Assembly (NCBI GenBank): GCA_022484805.1
Contig: JAKVKP010000027.1
Coordinates: 1-36,423, forward strand
Reading direction: 5' to 3'
Origin: Streptococcaceae bacterium
GTDB taxonomy: Bacteria; Bacillota; Bacilli; Lactobacillales; Streptococcaceae
DNA: 36,423 nucleotides
Shown here piece after piece: positions 14,547-24,008 of this stretch. The position numbers and the translations under genes were made by a program. The notes beneath the pieces are model-generated. The model saw only the letters and a program-made list of their open reading frames with translations, did not search any database and was not told the DNA's origin. Position 1 is the stretch's first letter, and each line of letters begins with the position of its first letter.

Positions 14547-15515
14547 TTGAATTACCTAAAATTAGCAGAAGAAATTTGTAACGGAACCAAGCAAATTGAC
14601 AAGAAACAGTGCCTAGCCATTTTAGAATCCGAAGCAGATTGGATTGAAATATTTAGCGCAGCAGCTTATATTCGTCAGTATTTTAAACAGAATCGGATGC
14701 ACTTAAATATTTTGCTAAATGCCAAAAGTGGCATTTGTAGGGAAGATTGTGGCTACTGTGCACAATCTAGTAGCAATCAAGCTGATACTGAAATTTATGG
14801 ACTACTTCCTGAGGCGGTCATTTTCAAAAAAGCACTGATTGCCAATAAAAATCATGCATCAACCTTTTGTATTGCAACAAGTGGAACTAGACCAAATCAA
14901 AAAGAATTAAAGCATTTAGGCAATATTGTGAAAAAAATAAAAAGCCAGCTTAAGCTCGAAATCTGTTTATCTCTAGGCACAGTCACGCCGGCACAAATAG
15001 CTTATTTAAAAGACTGTGGTGTTGACCGAATTAATCATAACCTAAATACACCAGAGGCTAATTATCAACGCATTACGACTACTCATAGCTATCAAGATCG
15101 CAAGCAAACATTGGCATATTTAAAAAATCAAGGTGTTAATAGTTGTTCTGGCTTCATCTGCGGACTCGGTGAGACCAATCAAGAGCTGGTAGAATTAGCA
15201 TTTGATCTAAAAAATCAACAGCCCTTTTCAGTACCAGTTAATTTTTTAATACCAATCAAGGGCACAAAACTAGAAGAACAGTGGACGCTGAATCCCTTAA
15301 AATGTCTGAAAATACTAATGATGATGCGCTTTATTTTCCCAAATACCGAGCTACGTGCTAGCGCTGGTCGAGAGCGCCATCTAAAAGCAATCCAGCCATT
15401 AGCCTTTTTAATCATTGACTCGATATTTTTGGGCAACTATCTGACTGCTGAGGGAGCACCAGAAAGCCAAGATATTGAACTATTAAAGATGTTAGCGCTG
15501 GACTACGTTAAATAA
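14547..15515 (+). CDS. bioB: Biotin synthase (radical SAM)
   Basis: Inserts sulfur into dethiobiotin. The 322-residue protein has the radical SAM cluster motif C-R-E-D-C-G-Y-C near residue 64 (CxxxCxxC), followed by AQSS. The NHNL motif is at RINHNLNTPEANYQ (family: NHNLDT), then FICGLGE, NFLIPIKGTKL (family: NFLxPIxGTPL) and RASAGRE (family: RxSGGRE). Several strongly kept family positions are changed, so this is a divergent BioB. The start is TTG. No other biotin gene is in the window, so the cell may import dethiobiotin or have the rest elsewhere. Expression is under the BirA-type operator. Confidence 0.88.
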   Translation: MNYLKLAEEICNGTKQIDKKQCLAILESEADWIEIFSAAAYIRQYFKQNRMHLNILLNAKSGICREDCGYCAQSSSNQADTEIYGLLPEAVIFKKALIANKNHASTFCIATSGTRPNQKELKHLGNIVKKIKSQLKLEICLSLGTVTPAQIAYLKDCGVDRINHNLNTPEANYQRITTTHSYQDRKQTLAYLKNQGVNSCSGFICGLGETNQELVELAFDLKNQQPFSVPVNFLIPIKGTKLEEQWTLNPLKCLKILMMMRFIFPNTELRASAGRERHLKAIQPLAFLIIDSIFLGNYLTAEGAPESQDIELLKMLALDYVK

Positions 15516-15524
15516 TCCCTTCAA

Positions 15525-15565
15525 AAAAAGACTTTTAAAAGATTAAAACTTTTAAAAGTCTTTTT
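15525..15565. terminator. Bidirectional terminator between bioB and the ClbS-like gene
   Basis: A perfect 17-bp stem (15525-15541 with 15549-15565), loop ATTAAAA, with A5 and T5 at the ends. It serves two convergent genes. Confidence 0.85.
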
Positions 15566-15597
15566 AACATTTATCTAGTTGAAAATAGTTGGTTAAA

Positions 15598-16131
15598 CTA
15601 AGCCAAAGTCTTAAGATGTAATTTGATTTTTTTAATTGCCCACTGATAATGACTTGAGGTGGCAGAAATAAAGTAACTGCCAAGATTACTACTACCTGTC
15701 CACTTAAAATATTGCTTCTCGAATAATTCAATATCTGAAAATGGTTTTAGAGCGGAGATCACTTGCTGGTGACTCTCCTCTAATAAAATTTTAGCTGTTT
15801 CCAGTGAGGTTGCCTGATGTGCTTCTTTAAACTGAACATTTAATTTAGGATAAGTTCGCCAATTATAGGGTTGAGGTAAAAAGGGCTGCTGAGTGCCTTG
15901 ACGATTGGCAGCAAGCCAATTTAAAAGTAGCAAATGCCATTCGTAAAGATGAATCAGTACGTCCTTTATATTTTCATCCCTTAGCCAATGTGTTTCTTTG
16001 CCAATCTGATTACCAAAATTGAAACTAAGCTTTTGTTGCTGTTCAGTCATTGAATCAATCAGCTGCCACATTTGTGTAAAAGACTGATTGGCCGCTTCAA
16101 TTAGTTCAATTTTCGTTGTTGGTCTTGCCAT
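15598..16131 (-). CDS. ClbS/DfsB family four-helix protein
   Basis: The 177-residue protein starts MARPTTKIELIEAANQSFTQMWQLIDSM, the hallmark of the ClbS/DfsB (DUF1706, DinB-like) family. It continues with KDVLIHLYEWHLLLLNWL and ends with a SSHYQWAIKKI helix. ClbS of the E. coli colibactin cluster protects DNA by opening the toxin's cyclopropane ring. Homologues in Gram-positive bacteria have no settled role. The gene follows the YdcF-like membrane gene by 19 bp on the same strand, so they are probably co-transcribed. No toxin biosynthesis genes are near. Confidence 0.8.
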   Translation of the reverse strand: MARPTTKIELIEAANQSFTQMWQLIDSMTEQQQKLSFNFGNQIGKETHWLRDENIKDVLIHLYEWHLLLLNWLAANRQGTQQPFLPQPYNWRTYPKLNVQFKEAHQATSLETAKILLEESHQQVISALKPFSDIELFEKQYFKWTGSSNLGSYFISATSSHYQWAIKKIKLHLKTLA

Positions 16132-16150
16132 TTCACTTAACCCCCTTTAA

Positions 16151-17290
16151 TTAAAGTGAAAAAAATTGATTCATAATCCCTTGAAAAATACCAAATAAAA
16201 CTATCAAGGCTAACATAATCAGATGGCGTCGTTTATGCATGGACATAACACCTACAAATTCTCTCAAGATTGCATTTGGTAAGTAATAAAATGCCGTTTT
16301 ACTACCGTTGCCGTCAGCCTTTAAGCCTACCTTTTTAGCGAATAAGCTAGCGCGGAAAACATGAAAATTATTTGTAACAAAGCGCGCAGAATGATTCCCA
16401 ATAATTTGCTTGCTAAATAACATATTTTCATAAGTATTCGTCGATTTTTCTTCCAAAATAATTTGTTTTGTAGGAACTCCCTGCTCAATTGCATAATTAG
16501 CCATCGCCTGTGCCTCAGAGAGCGCTTCATCAGAGCCTTTGCCTCCACTAAAAACTAATGAGTTATTTCCAGTTAAAAATTGTAAGCCCTTATCAATTCG
16601 CGATTTTAAAAGCGGTGTTATCTCACGACCGTTCAGTAAACCTGCGCCCAATACAATTACAAAATCAGTTGGTTTTCTTGAGGCCGTTATCAAATATAAA
16701 AATGAAACCATCAAATAATTAATAAAAACAAAAAAGACATATATTATTAATGAAGGACCAATTGATAAAATACCATTAATCAATGGTGGGAGATCAATTT
16801 TTTCAATAAAAGTATTAAGAATATATAACGCAGTCATTCCGAAAGCTAAAATTAAAGTTAATAAATTTGCGAAAGAAAGACGTTCATGCTTTCTTACCTG
16901 AAAAAAATTGTAATAGCAAAAGATGACTAAAAATACCGGACCAAGAGTTCCTAAAATCACAAATAAAACTAACAAGGTAAAAAAAACAGTTGCAATAAAG
17001 AACGTCGGTTTGATTTCCCATAGCAACGCTAGAAAAATCGATAAGCTAATTAAAAATAAATTAAAGATAAAACCATTAAGCAAACGTCTTTTTTCAAAAT
17101 GCCAACTCATCAAAAAAATTACCCATAAGCCAAGTGGCAATATATAAAATAAAATACCATATTTCAATGCCATAATTAAAAAATAGCTCATTAGTAAAAC
17201 TGGAATGACCTGAAATGCAGGCAGTTTAATTCGTTTAAGGTAATGTGCAATTAGATAAGCAATAATCAATAACACTAATAAATAATCCAT
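16151..17290 (-). CDS. YdcF/SanA-like membrane protein (DUF218)
   Basis: This 379-residue protein has six or so N-terminal membrane helices (about residues 1-200). A DUF218/YdcF domain (about residues 208-345) follows, with VILGAGLLNGREITPLLKSRIDKGL, FSGGKGSDEALSEAQAMANY, and EEKSTNTYENM, then VTNNFHVFRA. One more helix lies at the C-terminus (about 355-375). The S-G-G-K/Q-G, E-A and N-T-x-E-N motifs are those of the family, which is linked to cell-envelope integrity in E. coli (SanA). The substrate is unknown. The ribosome binding site is AGGAG just upstream. Confidence 0.8.
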   Translation of the reverse strand: MDYLLVLLIIAYLIAHYLKRIKLPAFQVIPVLLMSYFLIMALKYGILFYILPLGLWVIFLMSWHFEKRRLLNGFIFNLFLISLSIFLALLWEIKPTFFIATVFFTLLVLFVILGTLGPVFLVIFCYYNFFQVRKHERLSFANLLTLILAFGMTALYILNTFIEKIDLPPLINGILSIGPSLIIYVFFVFINYLMVSFLYLITASRKPTDFVIVLGAGLLNGREITPLLKSRIDKGLQFLTGNNSLVFSGGKGSDEALSEAQAMANYAIEQGVPTKQIILEEKSTNTYENMLFSKQIIGNHSARFVTNNFHVFRASLFAKKVGLKADGNGSKTAFYYLPNAILREFVGVMSMHKRRHLIMLALIVLFGIFQGIMNQFFSL

Positions 17291-17411
17291 CTAAATCTCC
17301 TATCTATTACAACAAATCAAAAAAAATAATGCCAACTAATTCTAAATTAATCATACCGTAATTACCGTAAAAATCAAAGTCAGAAAACAACGGGTCTTCC
17401 AATATTCATCG

Positions 17412-17443
17412 AAAAAGCAGTCGATTAAATAACATCAACTGCT
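17412..17443 (-). terminator. Terminator of the SDR gene
   Basis: On the minus strand a 10-bp stem (17416-17425 with 17434-17443), including one U-G pair that is a mismatch on the other strand, is followed by five T's. The rest of 17291-17411 shows nothing notable. Confidence 0.65.
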
Positions 17444-17477
17444 CAATCAAAACCACCTATTAATCAAAAAATAAATT

Positions 17478-18230
17478 TTATAGCTGAATCGGTTGCCCTG
17501 AGTATATTTCAATCCCACCTGATACAGGTAAATTAACACCATTACAAGACGATGATTGTTCAGAGGCTAAGAAATAAATCGCTTCAGCCACTTCCTCTGG
17601 TGTACAAATTCGTTTTAATGGATTAGCTTCATTAAACTGATCAATTTTTTCCTGAGGATTTGCTAAAAACATTGGTGTGGCACAGGCAGAAGGACAAACA
17701 TTATTTACTCGAATATTATATTGACCATAGTCCAATGCCATTGAACGACATAGATTAACTACTGCACCCTTAGCGGCATTATATGCTGCCATATTATAAT
17801 CACCCTGCAAGCCAGATACAGAGGCCGTATTGACGATCGTACCGTACTTTTGGGCAATCATGTCAGGAATAAAATATTTACCTGTTAGTAAAATTGATTT
17901 GACATCAACATTAAAAATTTTATCCCAATCTTCCACTGAGGTTTCATGTAGAGTACCGGGTACAAAAATACCAGCATTGTTGATTACTGAATCAATACCA
18001 CCTAATTCTTTCTTGGCATATTGATAAAGCGCTGCAACATCTTCATCACTGGTCAAATTACATTTTTTAAACCATATTTTTCCACCAGCATCAGAAAACT
18101 CCTTTTGCAGTTGATTGCCTTGTGCCTCATTAATATCAACCATTAAGACAGACCAATCTTTTTTTAAGAATAATTTAGTAGCACTTAAGCCCATACCCGA
18201 ACAAGCACCTGTAATTAAGACACGCTTCAT
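17478..18230 (-). CDS. Short-chain dehydrogenase/reductase
   Basis: A classical SDR of 250 residues. The NAD(P)-binding motif is TGACSGMG (residues 7-14), then VDINEAQ (an Asp after the second strand suggests NAD), NNAG near residue 87, catalytic Ser in NTASVSG and Tyr-x-x-x-Lys in AAYNAAKGAV, and a typical C-terminus with VSGG. The substrate cannot be predicted; 3-hydroxy acids or sugars are possible. The ATG has GAGGAGG 8 bases upstream. It is a single gene with its own terminator. Confidence 0.88.
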   Translation of the reverse strand: MKRVLITGACSGMGLSATKLFLKKDWSVLMVDINEAQGNQLQKEFSDAGGKIWFKKCNLTSDEDVAALYQYAKKELGGIDSVINNAGIFVPGTLHETSVEDWDKIFNVDVKSILLTGKYFIPDMIAQKYGTIVNTASVSGLQGDYNMAAYNAAKGAVVNLCRSMALDYGQYNIRVNNVCPSACATPMFLANPQEKIDQFNEANPLKRICTPEEVAEAIYFLASEQSSSCNGVNLPVSGGIEIYSGQPIQL

Positions 18231-18328
18231 TTGAAATTCCTCCTCATATAATTGTATACATTTTTTATTTTAGCATACTATATAATATAAGTATCCTAAT
18301 AACTAAAAATCAAACAATAATTTAATAA

Positions 18329-18374
18329 AAAAACTTTTAAAAGACTCTATTGTAAAAGTCTTTTAAAAGTTTTT
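18329..18374 (-). terminator. Terminator of glyA
   Basis: A perfect 17-bp stem (18329-18345 with 18358-18374) with a 12-base loop and flanking A/T runs lies 8 bp beyond the glyA stop. Its arm contains the same CTTTTAAAAG core as the terminator at 15525-15565. Confidence 0.85.
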
Positions 18375-18381
18375 ATTATTT

Positions 18382-19650
18382 TTATAAACCAGCTGTAAAA
18401 TCGTAAAGCGGAAATTGCTTGGTTAATGCCAATATTTCATGCTTAACTTCGTCTAAAACAGCTTGATCATCTTTATTTTTTAATACCTTAACAATCAATT
18501 GCGCAACTTCAGTAGCTTGTGCTTCCTTAAAACCACGAGATGTAATTGCAGGTGTACCAATACGAATACCGCTCGTTTTAAATGGCGATAAAGTTTCATA
18601 AGGAATTGAATTTTTGTTCAAAGTAATGTTCACTTCATCCAATAAGTTTTGTGCTTCTTTTCCGTTAATACCTAAATCAGTCACTTGTACTAATAGTAAA
18701 TGATTTTCAGTACCGCCACTAACTAAACGCAAGCCATCAGTTGTGTTAAAAACTTCAGCCATTGCCTTAGCATTTTTTATAACCTGTGTTTGGTAATCCT
18801 TAAAGGCTGGATCAAGTGCTTCTTTTAAAGCAACTGCCTTACCAGCAATAACGTGCTCTAAAGGACCACCTTGAATACCTGGGAAGATATTTGAATTAAT
18901 TTTTTTCGCCAAATCTTCATCATTAGTCAAAATCAAACCACCACGAGGACCACGCAAGGTTTTATGTGTCGTTGTTGTGGTAATATCTGCAAATGGCACT
19001 GGAGAAGGATGTAAGCCAACCGCAACCAAGCCTGCAATATGCGCCATATCAACTAATAATTTTGCACCAACTTCATCCGCAATTTCACGGAATTTTTCAA
19101 AATCAATGATTTTTGAATAGGCAGAGGCACCAGCAACAATTAGCTTAGGTTGATGTTCTTTTGCTAAGGCTAAGATTTCATCGTAATTCAATTCTTCAGT
19201 TTCTTGATTTACATTGTAACTGACAAAATTATAAGTTCTACCAGAAAAGTTCACTGCCGCACCGTGTGTTAAGTGACCACCTGCTGATAAATCCATTCCG
19301 AGAACCGTATCACCAAAATCAATTAATGATAAGTAAGCAGCAGCATTCGCTTGTGAGCCTGAGTGTGGTTGCACGTTGGCAAATTTAGCACCAAATAATT
19401 CTTTGGCACGTTCAATCGCAAGTGTTTCAACGATATCAACACATTCAGTACCACCATAATAACGTTTGCCTGGATAGCCTTCAGCATATTTATTTGTTAA
19501 AAGTGTGCCTTGTGCTGCTAAGACAGCCTTGCTCACTACATTTTCAGAGGCAATTAATTCAACATTATGCTCTTGACGAATTTCTTCTGCATGAATCGCT
19601 TCCCATAGTTCTTTGTCATATGCCTCGTAATCTGTTTTATCAAAAATCAT
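18382..19650 (-). CDS. glyA: Serine hydroxymethyltransferase
   Basis: Converts serine and tetrahydrofolate to glycine and 5,10-methylene-tetrahydrofolate, using PLP. The PLP lysine is in [14 protein letters not shown] near residue 230. Other signatures are LIASENVVS near residue 33, [10 protein letters not shown] near 59 and HSGSQAN near 94. It is 422 residues, normal for the family. The start has AAGGAG. It has its own promoter but lies next to the purine genes. It supplies the glycine used by PurD and the one-carbon units used by PurN and PurH. Confidence 0.97.
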   Translation of the reverse strand: MIFDKTDYEAYDKELWEAIHAEEIRQEHNVELIASENVVSKAVLAAQGTLLTNKYAEGYPGKRYYGGTECVDIVETLAIERAKELFGAKFANVQPHSGSQANAAAYLSLIDFGDTVLGMDLSAGGHLTHGAAVNFSGRTYNFVSYNVNQETEELNYDEILALAKEHQPKLIVAGASAYSKIIDFEKFREIADEVGAKLLVDMAHIAGLVAVGLHPSPVPFADITTTTTHKTLRGPRGGLILTNDEDLAKKINSNIFPGIQGGPLEHVIAGKAVALKEALDPAFKDYQTQVIKNAKAMAEVFNTTDGLRLVSGGTENHLLLVQVTDLGINGKEAQNLLDEVNITLNKNSIPYETLSPFKTSGIRIGTPAITSRGFKEAQATEVAQLIVKVLKNKDDQAVLDEVKHEILALTKQFPLYDFTAGL

Positions 19651-19687
19651 TCTTGAAACGCTCCTTTATATAAAATGTATTAATATC

Positions 19688-19716
19688 ACTATATAGTTAT
19701 TTATGACAAGATACAA
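19688..19716 (-). promoter_or_regulatory. Promoter of glyA
   Basis: On the minus strand TTGTAT (19711-19716), a 17-bp spacer, TATAGT (19688-19693). No PurBox (CCGAAC core) is seen in front of it. Confidence 0.55.
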
Positions 19717-19761
19717 TCCAATTAACGATATCTTTTTTTAATCGCTAGCGATTGCTAAAAA

Positions 19762-19944
19762 CTAATCTTTTTTCGAATCAGAAGGCTTTTCAGCTTGCGC
19801 TAGCTTCTCTTTTTCTAGTCTAATCTTACGATTGGGATTATATTTATTAAATAATGCTTCAATTTTATCTGGTGTCCACGCTTCAGAACTAACGACAAAA
19901 TTACCGTCTTTATCACGATTAGAAATAATTTGTATTTCGCCCAA
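19762..19944 (-). CDS. Small hydrophilic protein next to purD, unknown function
   Basis: A 60-residue protein: MGEIQIISNRDKDGNFVVSS, then EAWTPDKIEALFNKYNP, then a highly charged C-terminus (KIRLEKEKLAQAEKPSDSKKD). No membrane segment or known domain is evident. The start is TTG with AGGTGA 4-5 bases upstream. It starts 17 bp after the purD stop on the same strand, so it is translated from the purD transcript. I do not recognise it. Confidence 0.6.
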   Translation of the reverse strand: MGEIQIISNRDKDGNFVVSSEAWTPDKIEALFNKYNPNRKIRLEKEKLAQAEKPSDSKKD

Positions 19945-19961
19945 AAAATCACCTGCTTATC

Positions 19962-21218
19962 TTAGAGTGCCTTACTTCCGATATCATGGCGATAAAAGAA
20001 GTTGGTAAAATTTAATTGATCTAGTTCATTATAAATCTCTTTTTGGGCTTCTTCAACGTTTTTTCCACTTTGAGCTAATAAAAGCACACGACCGCCGTTA
20101 GAGACAAGCTGATTATCTACTGCTTTGACACCAGCGTAATAAACAGTTGAATTTAGCTTGGTTAAATCAGGTATCACACTACCATTTTGATAAGCATCCG
20201 GATAGCCTTCGCTCGCGACGACCACGCCAATTGTCACACCATCTTCTTGCCAGCTGATTTCAGGCTCTTTCTCATCAAGGATATCATCAATAATTTGAGC
20301 AAAGTCACTTGTCAATCGTGGTAAAACAACCTGAGTTTCAGGATCACCAAAACGAGCATTAAATTCAATCACTTTGGGACCTTCATTGGTTAAAATTAAG
20401 CCTGCATATAAAATACCAGTAAAGCTTGTACCTTCATTAATCATTGCGAGCACAGTGGGTTTAACAATTTTTTCAATTGCCTCATCAATTACTGCTTGTG
20501 GGATATGTGAAACAGGGGCATATGCACCCATACCACCAGTATTAGGTCCCTTATCACCATCAAAGGCACGCTTATGATCTTGCGCAATAATCATGGGATA
20601 GAAACGGTCATCCTTAACGAAATTGAGTAATGAAAACTCCTCACCTGCTAAGAATTCTTCAATCACCACCTGCGAACCACTCGAACCAAATTTATTGCCA
20701 GAGAGCATATCCTTCACTGCTTCAATCGCAATCTCTTCTGTTTCTGCAACAACAACGCCTTTACCTGCTGCCAAACCATCCGCCTTAATTACAATTGGTG
20801 CACCGTTAGCTTTAATATATTCAATCGCTAATGCTGAGTCAGAAAAGGTTTCCGAGGCAGCTGTTGGAATTTGATATTTCTTCATCAGCTGCTTAGCAAA
20901 GTCCTTTGAGCCTTCGATAATCGCTGCATTTTTTCGTGGGCCAAATACTCGCAAGCCATTTGCTTCAAAATCATCGACAATCCCATTCATCAAGGGTACT
21001 TCTGGACCAACAAAGGTAAAACTAATTTGATTTGTCTTTGCAAATTCAATCAAGGCAGTATGGTCATCTTCGGCAATATCCACCAACTGAATACCATCCT
21101 TAAGCATACCATCGTTACCCTTAGCCACAAAAACATCTGAAACTTGGTCACTTTCTAAAAATTTCTTGGCGATTGCGTGTTCTCGACCACCAGATCCAAT
21201 GACTAGGATTCTTTTCAT
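19962..21218 (-). CDS. purD: Phosphoribosylamine-glycine ligase (GAR synthetase)
   Basis: ATP-dependent joining of glycine to phosphoribosylamine, the second step of purine synthesis. The 418-residue length is normal. Signatures are VLVIGSGGREHAI at the N-terminus, FVGPEVPLMNGIVD near residue 70, PIVIKADGLAAGKGVVV near 140 and ARFGDPETQVVLPRL near 287 (ATP-grasp metal site). It is transcribed with the YjbR-like gene upstream from the promoter at 21680-21707, and possibly by readthrough from purH. Confidence 0.97.
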   Translation of the reverse strand: MKRILVIGSGGREHAIAKKFLESDQVSDVFVAKGNDGMLKDGIQLVDIAEDDHTALIEFAKTNQISFTFVGPEVPLMNGIVDDFEANGLRVFGPRKNAAIIEGSKDFAKQLMKKYQIPTAASETFSDSALAIEYIKANGAPIVIKADGLAAGKGVVVAETEEIAIEAVKDMLSGNKFGSSGSQVVIEEFLAGEEFSLLNFVKDDRFYPMIIAQDHKRAFDGDKGPNTGGMGAYAPVSHIPQAVIDEAIEKIVKPTVLAMINEGTSFTGILYAGLILTNEGPKVIEFNARFGDPETQVVLPRLTSDFAQIIDDILDEKEPEISWQEDGVTIGVVVASEGYPDAYQNGSVIPDLTKLNSTVYYAGVKAVDNQLVSNGGRVLLLAQSGKNVEEAQKEIYNELDQLNFTNFFYRHDIGSKAL

Positions 21219-21268
21219 GAATACTCCTTATATATTATTATCTTAATTAATCATGTTTAGTAATGCGT

Positions 21269-21634
21269 TCACTGCTTATCTTCCAATAACTGATTTTTTT
21301 GTTTTTTAGTTAGCTTTTCAAAGACTTTTTGATAACTTTCTAACAATAATGCCGTCAATTCCTGTTCTGAAAATTGGTTTTCTGAAATGACAATACTATT
21401 CCAATGTGTTTTATTCATATAATAGCCTGGAATCACAAAAGGATAAGCCGAACGTAATATATCATTTTGTTCTGGTGAATTTTTAAACGTAAAATAGGTA
21501 GTACTAACCATCGCAAACATCTTATCCAAAATATCGAAGCGATAAGCCGCCCATTCTGACTTCCAGTAAATTTTAACACCAGCCAAGTCCGCAACTGCTG
21601 GCTCTAGAACTGCTAATAATTCCTGCTCTGTCAT
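21269..21634 (-). CDS. MmcQ/YjbR family protein
   Basis: This ~121-residue protein of the MmcQ/YjbR (CyaY-like fold) family has AYRFDILDKMFAMVSTTYFTFKNSPEQNDILRS, then YPFVIPGYYMNKTHWNSIVI (family: G-Y-H-M-N-K-x-H-W). The function is unknown; some members are thought to bind DNA. I chose the ATG at 21632-21634 and not the one 33 bases upstream. CGGGAGG lies 5 bases before it, and the promoter at 21680-21707 would leave almost no leader for the longer form. Its place between purH and purD is unusual for the purine pathway. Confidence 0.75.
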   Translation of the reverse strand: MTEQELLAVLEPAVADLAGVKIYWKSEWAAYRFDILDKMFAMVSTTYFTFKNSPEQNDILRSAYPFVIPGYYMNKTHWNSIVISENQFSEQELTALLLESYQKVFEKLTKKQKNQLLEDKQ

Positions 21635-21679
21635 CGCTACCTCCCGATGAAATAGTATCTCAAACACATTTGCCTCATC

Positions 21680-21707
21680 ATTGTAGCTCGTTTTGTATTA
21701 TAGTCAA
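21680..21707 (-). promoter_or_regulatory. Internal promoter for the YjbR-like gene and purD
   Basis: On the minus strand TTGACT (21702-21707), a 16-bp spacer, TACAAT (21680-21685). An 8-bp inverted repeat, GCTAAATT/AATTTAGC, lies just upstream. Confidence 0.6.
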
Positions 21708-21754
21708 GCTAAATTATTTTTCATTTTTTGATACAAGGCAATTTAGCATCTTTT

Positions 21755-23299
21755 TTAATGTCTAAAGTGTCTAACATCAGTAAAGAGCATTGTTAGGCCA
21801 TATTTATTAGCGGTATCAATTGAGTCTTGATCACGAACGCTACCACCAGGCTGAATAATTGCTTTAATGCCAGCCTTAGCAATTTCTTCAACATTATCTG
21901 CAAATGGGAAGAACGCATCGCTGGCTAAAACTGCACCATCCAAGCGTGCCTTAGCTTGCTCAATCGCAATTTTTACCGAGCCAACACGGTTCATTTGTCC
22001 TGCACCAACACCAAGTGTTTGATGGTCATTGGCAATTAAAATTGCATTTGACTTCACATATTTAATTGAGCGCCATGCAAATTCTAGGGCTTTTAATTCT
22101 TCGGCAGAAGGCTGACGTTCTGTGACCACCTGCCAGTCATTAGCATCTTCTTTAATCGCATCTTGATTTTGAACAAGCAAACCACCTAAGGTACCTGTAT
22201 ATTCTGGTTCAACTTCTGACTTTGCAGCATTCGCAAAGTCTAGTTGCAATAGACGTAAATTTTTCTTTTTAGTCGTTAAAATTTCAAGCGCCTCATCAGA
22301 AAAGCTAGGTGCAATAATAATTTCTAAGAAAACGGGATGCATCTTAGTAGCAGTTGCAGCATCCACTTGACGATTTAAAACAATAATACCACCAAAAATA
22401 GAAACTGAATCTGCTTCATAGGCAAAGTCCCAAGCCTGTTCAATCGTTTCAGCAGTACCAATACCACATGGATTCATATGCTTTAAAGCAACGACAGTCG
22501 GTGCTGTAAATTCTCGTGCAATACGAATTGCCGCATCAGCATCTCGAATATTATTGAATGAAAGTGCCTTACCATTTAACTGTTTTGCACTGGCGATTGA
22601 ATAATCAGTTACCAAAGCACTTTGATAGAATGCTGCATTTTGTTGTGGATTTTCGCCATAACGCAAATCCTGTTTCAAATCATAAGCCAAGGTTAATTTT
22701 TCTGGATCCTTTTCAGCAACCTGTTCAGTCAAATAACCAGCAATTAAACTATCATAATAGGCAGTATGACGGAAGGTCTTAGCAGCTAGACGCTTACGAG
22801 TCGCTAAAGTGGTGTCACCATCTTGACCAATTTCTGCTAAAACAGCTTCATAATCCTCTGGATCAACCACTACTGTTACTGCTGCATGATTTTTAGCCGC
22901 AGAACGAAGCATTGAAGGACCACCAATATCAATGTTTTCGATTGCTTCTTGATAGGTAACATCAGGCTTTTCAATCGTTGATTTAAACGGATAAAGGTTA
23001 ACAACCACCAAATCAATCGGTTGAATATCATGCTCAGCCATTGCTGCCATGTGTGTTTCTAAGTCACGACGACCGAGCAAACCACCATGAATTTTAGGAT
23101 GAAGTGTTTTTACTCGACCATCCATCATTTCTGGAAAACCAGTTACTTCATCGATTGCAATTGTTTGGATACCTGCAGCGTCTAAAGCACTTTTCGTACC
23201 ACCAGTTGAAATGATTTCAACCCCATTTTCGACTAATTTTTTGGCAAATTCAACAATACCTGCTTTATCTGAAACGCTAATTAATGCACGTTTTATCAA
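21755..23299 (-). CDS. purH: AICAR formyltransferase / IMP cyclohydrolase
   Basis: Bifunctional enzyme for the last two steps to IMP. The N-terminal cyclohydrolase domain (about residues 1-190) has [18 protein letters not shown] and [15 protein letters not shown]. The C-terminal transformylase has the K-H-M-N-P-C-G motif near residue 265 and [10 protein letters not shown] near 485. The length of 514 is standard. The start is TTG with AAGGAAG 8 bases upstream. A 136-bp gap separates it from purN, with several short inverted repeats but no clear terminator or promoter. Confidence 0.97.
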   Translation of the reverse strand: MIKRALISVSDKAGIVEFAKKLVENGVEIISTGGTKSALDAAGIQTIAIDEVTGFPEMMDGRVKTLHPKIHGGLLGRRDLETHMAAMAEHDIQPIDLVVVNLYPFKSTIEKPDVTYQEAIENIDIGGPSMLRSAAKNHAAVTVVVDPEDYEAVLAEIGQDGDTTLATRKRLAAKTFRHTAYYDSLIAGYLTEQVAEKDPEKLTLAYDLKQDLRYGENPQQNAAFYQSALVTDYSIASAKQLNGKALSFNNIRDADAAIRIAREFTAPTVVALKHMNPCGIGTAETIEQAWDFAYEADSVSIFGGIIVLNRQVDAATATKMHPVFLEIIIAPSFSDEALEILTTKKKNLRLLQLDFANAAKSEVEPEYTGTLGGLLVQNQDAIKEDANDWQVVTERQPSAEELKALEFAWRSIKYVKSNAILIANDHQTLGVGAGQMNRVGSVKIAIEQAKARLDGAVLASDAFFPFADNVEEIAKAGIKAIIQPGGSVRDQDSIDTANKYGLTMLFTDVRHFRH

Positions 23300-23435
23300 T
23301 TTGATGCTTCCTTTCTATATTTAAAAAGCTGAGAGGGCTGATTTGCATTGATTTATAATAGATTAATCAATTTAGCTCTTCAAGCTATCGTTAATAACGC
23401 AAAATCATTATTAATAATCATGAAATGATTTAATA

Positions 23436-24008
23436 CTACTGCGCTTTTTCAATTAATTGTCTAACAACTTCTGGATAAAGTCGATGTTCCACTTGGTGAA
23501 TTTTTGCCTCAAGGCTTTCCAAGGTATCTGAATCATCAACTAAAACCCGCTCTTGAACAATGATTTCACCTGTATCCACATTTGAATCAACATAATGAAT
23601 CGTCACACCAGTTTCACTAACACCTGCCTTAAAAGCATCTTCAATACCATGAGCACCTTTAAAGTTTGGTAAGAGTGCAGGATGAATATTAATTATTCGA
23701 CCTTCATATTTTTCTAGTAAAGTCTGACCAACAATTTTCATGTAGCCAGCCAACAAAATAAAATCAACTTGATGCGTGTCAAGTAATTCAATGATTGCCA
23801 ACTCATAATCGACTTTACTTGGAAATTCCTTTAATTCAAAGGTGTAGCTAGGAACTGATAATTTAGCGGCACGTTCTAAAACGAATGCTTGTCGCTTGTC
23901 ACTAAATACAAATTCAAGTGTTGCTGGAAAATCAACGGAGTTGATTGCTTTGGCTAATACTTCAAAATTTGTACCATTACCTGAGGCAAAAATTGCAAGC
24001 TTAGTCAA
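23436..24008 (-). CDS. purN: Phosphoribosylglycinamide formyltransferase
   Basis: Transfers a formyl group from 10-formyl-tetrahydrofolate to GAR. The catalytic region is [22 protein letters not shown] (Asn and His of N-I-H-P) near residue 105, with the Asp in [11 protein letters not shown]. It is 190 residues. Its start overlaps the purM end by 8 bp, pointing to translational coupling. Confidence 0.96.
   Translation of the reverse strand: MTKLAIFASGNGTNFEVLAKAINSVDFPATLEFVFSDKRQAFVLERAAKLSVPSYTFELKEFPSKVDYELAIIELLDTHQVDFILLAGYMKIVGQTLLEKYEGRIINIHPALLPNFKGAHGIEDAFKAGVSETGVTIHYVDSNVDTGEIIVQERVLVDDSDTLESLEAKIHQVEHRLYPEVVRQLIEKAQ

Noticed and set aside
19740-19753. Palindrome AATCGCTAGCGATT beyond the 60-codon gene as a terminator.
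   Set aside because: It is flanked by T's on the 5' side and A's on the 3' side on both strands, the reverse of a terminator. It could be a protein site, but there is no further support.
21635-21667. Longer N-terminus (MFEILFHREVA) for the YjbR-like protein.
   Set aside because: The upstream ATG has no ribosome binding site and lies ~6 bases from the predicted transcript start, while CGGGAGG precedes the second ATG.
23300-23435. Riboswitch or promoter in the purN-purH gap.
   Set aside because: Only short, scattered inverted repeats are visible, with no recognisable aptamer, terminator or clear promoter.
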